Source of the DNA: Tannerella sp.
Lineage (GTDB): Bacteria; Bacteroidota; Bacteroidia; Bacteroidales; Tannerellaceae
Direction of reading: 5' to 3'
Assembly: GCA_031268395.1 (NCBI GenBank)
Contig: JAIRXI010000111.1
Coordinates: forward strand, 1-6,320
DNA length: 6,320 bases
Positions 1 to 4,300 of the stretch are shown here, one piece after another. Position numbers and translations under genes: made by a program. Within the stretch, counting starts at the first letter, position 1; every line of letters starts with the position of its first letter. The notes below the pieces were generated by a model that did not search any database, was not told where the DNA came from, and saw nothing but the letters and a program-made list of their open reading frames with translations.

Positions 1-514
1 TGTACGTCTTTCCGTTCAGCTTGACGAAATAGAATCCTGCCGGAAGCGTGGTGCGGACCGTCTGGCCGGCCTCCACGGGCACGCTCTTCACCAGCGCTCC
101 GGCCGGCGAGTAGATCAGCGCCTCGCCCGGAACGGAAGAGTTGATGTAGACATTGCCGTCCACCGCCCATACGCGCGTCAGTTCCACATATTCATTGCCG
201 GTGCTCAGTTCCGTGCCGTTTACTCCGATAATCACCCTGATATTCTCGCGGATGGCCGGGATGCGTACCTGGTACGAGCCGTTCTCTTCGTCCTTTGTCA
301 CAAAGACCTCGTCGGTCGAGAACCGCCGCGTGGTCGATACCTCCGGCGTAAACTCTGCATACGGGCCTGTCAGCGTGATCGTAAACTGGAAGTCCGCGCC
401 GCTCTTCACGTAATGCGTGCCGCCGCTCGGGTCGGTCACCGTAAATGCGTAGTTCGGCAGTTCCACTTCGCGCACCAGTTCATCCGCCTCCGATTCTTCG
501 GGCATGTCGAATGA
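1..514 (-). pseudogene. Severed C-terminal part of the 515-4261 gene, with sorting-type domain; continues past the left edge
   Basis: Directly after the TAG at 517-515 the same frame stays open for 171 codons to the edge, with no frameshift. It begins SFDMPEESEADELVREVEL, then a beta module (YVKSGADFQFTITLTGP) that matches YSVFSGADFEFRVSMTGP of the upstream paralogue, and ends in a C-terminal sorting-type domain (TRVWAVDGNVYI, IYSPAGALVKSV, AGQTVRTTLPAGFYFVKLNGKTY). The last 59 visible residues align without gaps to the paralogue, 33 identical by hand count. Spacing from the REP motif to SGADF is 44 codons here, TAG included, against 42 in the paralogue, so the TAG sits inside an otherwise continuous domain. 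I therefore read 1-4261 as one ancestral gene broken by a nonsense codon. The only early ATG (505-503) has no visible ribosome site and would lack a signal peptide, so independent expression as a useful secreted protein is unlikely. The terminal stop should lie only a few codons outside the window. Confidence 0.8.
2..178 (-). other. C-terminal sorting-type domain, downstream of the in-frame stop (missing last few residues)
   Basis: The segment from TRVW to the window edge has the same strand pattern as the intact tail at 4304-4519: W-A-x-D-G-x-x-Y-I, I-Y-S-P-A-G, K-S-V, A-G-Q-T-V-R, L-P-A-G-F-Y-F-V-K-L-N-G-K-T-Y. It keeps all the core glycine, proline and hydrophobic positions of the domain and shows no sign of decay, so the amber codon before it is recent, suppressed, or an error. 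Confidence 0.75.
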
Positions 515-3500
515 CTACACGGTGCAGCAGCTTCCCGGTTCCCGGAACAGAATTTCGTGATCGAACCGTTCCAGATCAATGCCGGAGATCGGCGCCCAGG
601 CGCTTTCCCACGTCACACCTCCGTTGAAACTGCGCAGCATGTCGGGCGAGCCGCTCTGGTTGTTGAAGTCCAGCAGGCCTGCGTACATCGTTGTCCGCGG
701 GTAATATACCATCCGGCTCAGGTCGGGCGCGTTCCAGAACGAGAACCATTCCGATGTGTCGCTCGGCAGCGAAGGCGTCGAAATCACGATGGCCCCCTTC
801 TGGCCTTCCAGTTCGTCCGGCACGCGGGCCGTCATGAAGAACAGTTCAAACTGATCCTCGTCGGCCGGGAGGACTACCGTCGTCGTACGGCCACCGCCCC
901 ACGAATAGAGGTATTTGTCCGCCAGACCCAGATACGAGACCGTCACCACGCGGTCGAAACCGGTCTTGGGCACGTAAGCCGCATATCTGTTCTCGCATCC
1001 CTGCGTCCACGGATCCCAAACGGTTACTTCGGGTCCACACTGCGGACAGAGGTCGGGATTTTCAATCTCTACCGCCGGCGCCGGCTTCACCGTTATCCGG
1101 GCCACCGGTTTTGTCTGTGGACAGTAGGAAGTGGTCACTTTCGCCGTATCGCCGAACATCAGCGCCAGGAAGTCGTAATTGACATTCACTTCCGTATTGT
1201 TATTCGGGATGTGAATCCTGAAGACGGCCGAATCGCCGGCCGCACTGACCGTAGTGGGTTCAACCGTGACGTCGCCCAGCGCAACGGGCAGTTTAACGCG
1301 CAGCGCATGTGCATCGGCTGCGTATTGCAGGTTTTTCCCGAGCAGCACCAGTTCCGCATCGCCTCCCAGGAAGCCCAGCGAATCCGGCATCGGACGTATG
1401 CCCAGGCCGGCATTGTCTTCCACCGCAGAGGCATCACAGTCAAGCTCTGCTATGCGCACGGAAAATTTGCCGATCGTTCGTAACATCTGAAGGTCGGCAT
1501 TATTAACGATCGTGTCCCCGTTCAGAACCACCTCGTAATCCCCTTCCTCAAATCCGTCCGGCATACTGCCAGCGGAATTTATAAGAAACGTGTTATTCCC
1601 GTCCACACCTACATCTTCTAATACCCAGTCGGCAGGAATCGGAATGCCGTTTTTATAGATGTTGATAAAGTCCTGAATCGAGGAGATATTTAACGGATCC
1701 TGTACGTCCAGTCCAGTCCCGTAATCCGCACTCGCATTGTTGTAGCGCACCGAATCGAAGGCCGCTCCCGAACCGTTGGCCGTGATGCTAAACGTAAACG
1801 CTTCCAGCGGCTTCAGGAAGACGCTGTCTAACGGCAGGTCGTAGTCGAAATGGAAGGTCGCAAAAGGCGTTTCGGTATTCAGCGTCAGCGTCAGCGTATT
1901 GGACAATTCGGTTGTTGTGGCGTCGTGCCGTTCATACCCGCAGCTGTCCCACGCCGTGATCTGAATGACGGAGCCGCTCTCGAGCAGTGCGCCGTAGCCG
2001 ACAGTATCGACCATAAAGGACCACTGCGTATTGTAATCCGTCCCCATATAATTCACGATACTGCCATAGGAAATCGAATCCAGCGACCCCGATACTAAAC
2101 GGCCGTTGGTGATCACGAAATCGCTTTCCTGTACCCCTCTGACAGGCTCGTCAAACGTGACCATTACCCGGAATGGCGTCCCGTTGGTTACGTTCATGCC
2201 TGGCGGAACGGTTGTCAATACCGGCTTCTCCAGATAGTAACGCACCACCGACGCAAAAAACGGTATCGGAGAGAGCGATCCGGCCGGAATGTCCGAGGCA
2301 TCGAACATCACCTGTCCTTCATAGTCGCCCGGCTCCAGGTTCGGTTTCAGCAGGGTCTGCACCGTGACGGAGGCGCCCTTGGGAAAGTATTTCCTGGCTA
2401 CCCCGTCAATCGTCGTATCTTTCAGAGCCGGCGCTAGCGCCGCGGTTATGGCTAATGACAAAGAGTTGCCGCTCACATCGGTGAATGCGTCCGCCTTCAA
2501 CTGGAACGTCAGGTCAAGCAGATCCTGGTTTCCGTCGTTCCTGATCACCAGCGTACTCGCTTTATTCAAGGCTTCCGTGTCGTCGTAACCGTATACCAGC
2601 GCCGAGGTGTCCGGAGCTACTACTACTGCGGGAATACACTCCAGCGTCGGTTTAAATCTCGGCGCCAGCAACTCCACCATGTTCTGCGAAAAAGTACTCC
2701 CCGAAGGAAACGTCACATCTCTTACAGGCGCATACTGATAGCCCTTGTCGTTCGTCTGGTCGGTAAAGAAGGTGACCTTTGTATTGAATACGGCCGCATT
2801 CTGCAGGATATACTTGTTGGAAAAATCATACGAATCGTTGGGAGCCGGATAGGTCCATAGTAAATCACCGTCCAGGCGATCCCGTCCTCCAAAAAAGGTA
2901 CCAATATTGCCTCCTATCAAACGCGATCCTCCCTGATAGACATTTGTTTCTCCCAGGTATAGCCGCGCCGGATTGAACTGGGGCGCCAGCGAATCAATGG
3001 TCCTCTTTATCCGGGGATTCTGACTCAAGTCCAGATACATGGTCGTTGCTGCGAAGTCTTCCGTATACACCGTAAAATGGGAACCGGCTTCCGGGTCTCC
3101 GATATAGGCGATATCCCTTGCTCCTGCCAGACCAACATAAGGGGGTGTTGGAGTTGTCTGTCGTGTAACGGCCCGTACCGACGCCGGAGGGATGGCTATG
3201 ATCATACTCGCGCCACCCACGTATGGAATGACGCCGTGGCCGGTAGGACATCCGCTGCCTATGCCGGCGCCATGCGAGCCGGATATGGCCGATACAATGC
3301 CGCCGTAAATCATGATGATGCCATTGTAATAGCAGCCGGTATTCCGGTGAGGCCCACCAATGCCGGCGGCATGATCTCCTCCGATGGCTATAATCGTACC
3401 GCTGGTAATAGTCACATTTCCTCCAGATGAATAATTTTGACCCCCATAAGTAGGTATTGGTCCCGGAGGCATAACTATAACCTCCGGAGAACCTTTGTGA

Positions 3501-4261
3501 TAAACATTCGTACGCCCCTGATACGTAGTCGGTCCTCCGATTGCAGCGCCGGTACTGCTGCCCGCCGGATTTCCGGTGAACGTTCTTGTCGTCGAATTAT
3601 AAGTAACGGTAGGCGAAGCAGTTTTCCTTACTTCCAATGTCCCGGCGTCATTGACCTCATCCGTCGGACGCACCAAAGGTTGCTCCAGGTGGGATTTGAT
3701 ATTAATTTGAGCGCCCAGATCCACCTGTAGCACGGCACAAACCGTCGCCGTGTTCTGCAGAAAATTGTTTCCCTCCAAAATAATATCTACAATGGTGACG
3801 GGGTTGGCGACCACAGCGTCATTAATTACTGCACTCGTGTAATCCGCCCATGTGTTGCCATTGACACCCTGAATCCGGATAGGCGGTTGATTGGTTCCAG
3901 TCGTCGTGATATTACAACCTTTCAGATAGATGGAACCCCTAAATCCTTGCGTTACATTGATCCTGTTTGTCGCCGCACTGGTTCCACTAAAATAATAGGT
4001 CACATTCTGAGGCGTAGCAGGAATCACATATTCTCCCATACCACTTACATTAATAGGAGTATCATACGTTCCCTGTGCCTCTGCTTTCTGGTTTCCGAGG
4101 CAGAGCGCTGCGAAGATCGCCAGCAGACCGGCGATATGGCGGAGTCGTTTCCGGAGACGCCCTGCAGGCGTCCCGGAAAGATTCGTCCGCTGACAGATTG
4201 CCGCGGGCGCGCTGTGCGTCGAACGTGCGGCAAGACTGAAATATTGAATCCTTGATTTCAT
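515..4261 (-). CDS. Large secreted beta-helix/Ig-like multi-domain protein, cut short by in-frame TAG before its sorting domain
   Basis: 1248 codons from ATG to TAG; I do not recognise a named protein. A signal peptide occupies residues 1-62 (cleavage probably AEA|Q). Residues about 65-230 are beta-rich, and 277-365 contain glycine-rich, beta-helix-like repeats (AAGIGG, GAGIGS). Residues 555-672 look like an Ig-fold spacer (LVIRNDGNQDLLDL). Residues 677-795 resemble a bacterial Ig-like domain (TFDEPVRGVQESDFVITNG). Residues 801-937 and 1082-1180 match modules of the upstream protein; 940-1081 is an extra block, absent there, with a CPQCG motif. Residues 1184-1242 hold one Asp-box (SFNGGVTW) and AWAP. 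No enzyme active site is visible. The protein ends in REPGSCCTV, at a point where the paralogue continues for about 180 more residues; the same frame after the TAG encodes that remainder. As annotated, the product would be exported to the periplasm but would lack a type IX sorting domain. A surface adhesin or glycan-binding role is inference only. Confidence 0.9.
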   Translation of the reverse strand: MKSRIQYFSLAARSTHSAPAAICQRTNLSGTPAGRLRKRLRHIAGLLAIFAALCLGNQKAEAQGTYDTPINVSGMGEYVIPATPQNVTYYFSGTSAATNRINVTQGFRGSIYLKGCNITTTGTNQPPIRIQGVNGNTWADYTSAVINDAVVANPVTIVDIILEGNNFLQNTATVCAVLQVDLGAQINIKSHLEQPLVRPTDEVNDAGTLEVRKTASPTVTYNSTTRTFTGNPAGSSTGAAIGGPTTYQGRTNVYHKGSPEVIVMPPGPIPTYGGQNYSSGGNVTITSGTIIAIGGDHAAGIGGPHRNTGCYYNGIIMIYGGIVSAISGSHGAGIGSGCPTGHGVIPYVGGASMIIAIPPASVRAVTRQTTPTPPYVGLAGARDIAYIGDPEAGSHFTVYTEDFAATTMYLDLSQNPRIKRTIDSLAPQFNPARLYLGETNVYQGGSRLIGGNIGTFFGGRDRLDGDLLWTYPAPNDSYDFSNKYILQNAAVFNTKVTFFTDQTNDKGYQYAPVRDVTFPSGSTFSQNMVELLAPRFKPTLECIPAVVVAPDTSALVYGYDDTEALNKASTLVIRNDGNQDLLDLTFQLKADAFTDVSGNSLSLAITAALAPALKDTTIDGVARKYFPKGASVTVQTLLKPNLEPGDYEGQVMFDASDIPAGSLSPIPFFASVVRYYLEKPVLTTVPPGMNVTNGTPFRVMVTFDEPVRGVQESDFVITNGRLVSGSLDSISYGSIVNYMGTDYNTQWSFMVDTVGYGALLESGSVIQITAWDSCGYERHDATTTELSNTLTLTLNTETPFATFHFDYDLPLDSVFLKPLEAFTFSITANGSGAAFDSVRYNNASADYGTGLDVQDPLNISSIQDFINIYKNGIPIPADWVLEDVGVDGNNTFLINSAGSMPDGFEEGDYEVVLNGDTIVNNADLQMLRTIGKFSVRIAELDCDASAVEDNAGLGIRPMPDSLGFLGGDAELVLLGKNLQYAADAHALRVKLPVALGDVTVEPTTVSAAGDSAVFRIHIPNNNTEVNVNYDFLALMFGDTAKVTTSYCPQTKPVARITVKPAPAVEIENPDLCPQCGPEVTVWDPWTQGCENRYAAYVPKTGFDRVVTVSYLGLADKYLYSWGGGRTTTVVLPADEDQFELFFMTARVPDELEGQKGAIVISTPSLPSDTSEWFSFWNAPDLSRMVYYPRTTMYAGLLDFNNQSGSPDMLRSFNGGVTWESAWAPISGIDLERFDHEILFREPGSCCTV
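536..712 (-). other. Module with a single Asp-box and AWAP motif
   Basis: Residues 1184-1242 read, in key positions, L-R-S-F-N-G-G-V-T-W-x-x-A-W-A-P, then I-D-L-E, E-I-L-F-R-E-P and a cysteine. The segment SFNGGVTW fits the S-x-[DN]-x-G-x-T-W Asp-box found in sialidases and other beta-propellers, but only one copy is present, so a propeller is not supported. The paralogue copy is at 4844-5014 (LRRSFDAGQHW, AWAP, EILLREP, then cysteine). The TAG that ends this gene follows the module by six codons. Confidence 0.6.
1877..2233 (-). other. Bacterial Ig-like domain (Big_12/13 kind)
   Basis: Residues 677-795 of the 1248-codon protein. The hallmark is PFRVMVTFDEPVRGVQESDF followed by VITNG and a WSFMVDT strand. 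The counterpart in the upstream paralogue is at 5678-6004 (PFGVTATFDVPVSGLQSSQIDV, then VWTFNVTP). Domain family naming is from pattern memory; the match between the two copies is visible directly. Confidence 0.65.
1880..1897 (-). repeat. Three copies of a 6-base unit inside coding sequence
   Basis: The plus strand reads cagcgt three times in a row. It encodes alternating threonine and leucine in the last strand of the Ig-like domain (NTLTLTLN). A unit of six bases keeps the frame if copy number changes, so it cannot act as an on/off switch. Confidence 0.5.
3167..3433 (-). repeat. Glycine-rich beta-helix-like protein repeats
   Basis: Residues 277-365 contain two clear copies and one degenerate copy of a pattern of about 35-40 residues: GNVTITSGTIIAIGGDHAAGIGG, NGIIMIYGGIVSAISGSHGAGIGSG, and GASMIIAIPPASVRAV. 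Such G-x-I-x-I-x-G-G-x-I-x-A-x-G-G-x-x-x-A-G-I-G-G repeats occur in bacterial surface proteins with parallel beta-helix-like folds. The repeat is visible at the protein level; the DNA copies have diverged. Confidence 0.65.
4076..4261 (-). other. Signal peptide with unusually long N-region
   Basis: Residues 1-62 of the 1248-codon protein. The basic stretch RLRKRLRH (35-42) precedes a hydrophobic core IAGLLAIFAALCL (43-55) and an AEA|Q type signal peptidase I site. The cysteine at 54 is preceded by leucine and is not in a lipobox. The 34 residues before the basic stretch are unusual; no in-frame ATG, GTG or TTG occurs between the first codon and the hydrophobic core, so a shorter standard start is not available and the ATG at 4261 is kept. 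Confidence 0.75.
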
Positions 4262-4300
4262 ATATTCATTTGTTTTATTAGTTATTCTGATTGGTTTGAA
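4262..4300 (-). other. AT-rich spacer between the two tandem surface-protein genes
   Basis: This 39-base gap separates the TAA of the upstream gene (4303-4301) from the ATG of the next (4261-4259). It is strongly AT-rich, contains no purine-rich Shine-Dalgarno motif and no hairpin that could be a terminator. Lack of a Shine-Dalgarno and an A/T-rich leader is usual for Bacteroidota. I see no convincing TAnnTTTG promoter element. The short distance suggests co-transcription with read-through from the upstream gene. A three-codon frame (ATG at 4269, stop TGA overlapping the true ATG) is present but is probably chance. Confidence 0.7.

Noticed and set aside
3..505. Independent small gene starting at the ATG at 505-503 on the minus strand
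   Set aside because: The frame is continuous with the upstream gene through the TAG, the ATG falls inside a module conserved in the paralogue, and there is no signal peptide or visible ribosome site. A broken gene explains it better.
515..517. TAG recoded as a sense codon genome-wide (e.g. glutamine)
   Set aside because: Only one in-frame TAG occurs in about 2090 codons here, whereas glutamine positions elsewhere use ordinary codons; a recoded genome would be expected to show more.
1190..1215. Asparagine-rich stretch (PNNNTEVNVNY) as a possible variable region of a diversity-generating retroelement
   Set aside because: It is not at the protein C-terminus, no template repeat is visible in the window, and there is no reverse transcriptase gene.
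557..1483. 308-codon open frame on the plus strand
   Set aside because: Antisense to conserved paralogous modules of the minus-strand gene; the composition is arginine/histidine-rich and low in structure, as expected of a shadow frame.
4095..4110. Lipoprotein signal (cysteine at residue 54)
   Set aside because: The residue before the cysteine is leucine, not G, A or S, and a better signal peptidase I site (AEA|Q) follows.
4258..4269. Three-codon upstream frame (ATG AAT ATA TGA) overlapping the start of the 1248-codon gene
   Set aside because: No ribosome site, very short, in AT-rich sequence where ATG and TGA arise often; probably chance.
4262..4300. Promoter or terminator in the intergenic spacer
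   Set aside because: No TAnnTTTG/TTTG pair with proper spacing and no inverted repeat with a T-run were found.
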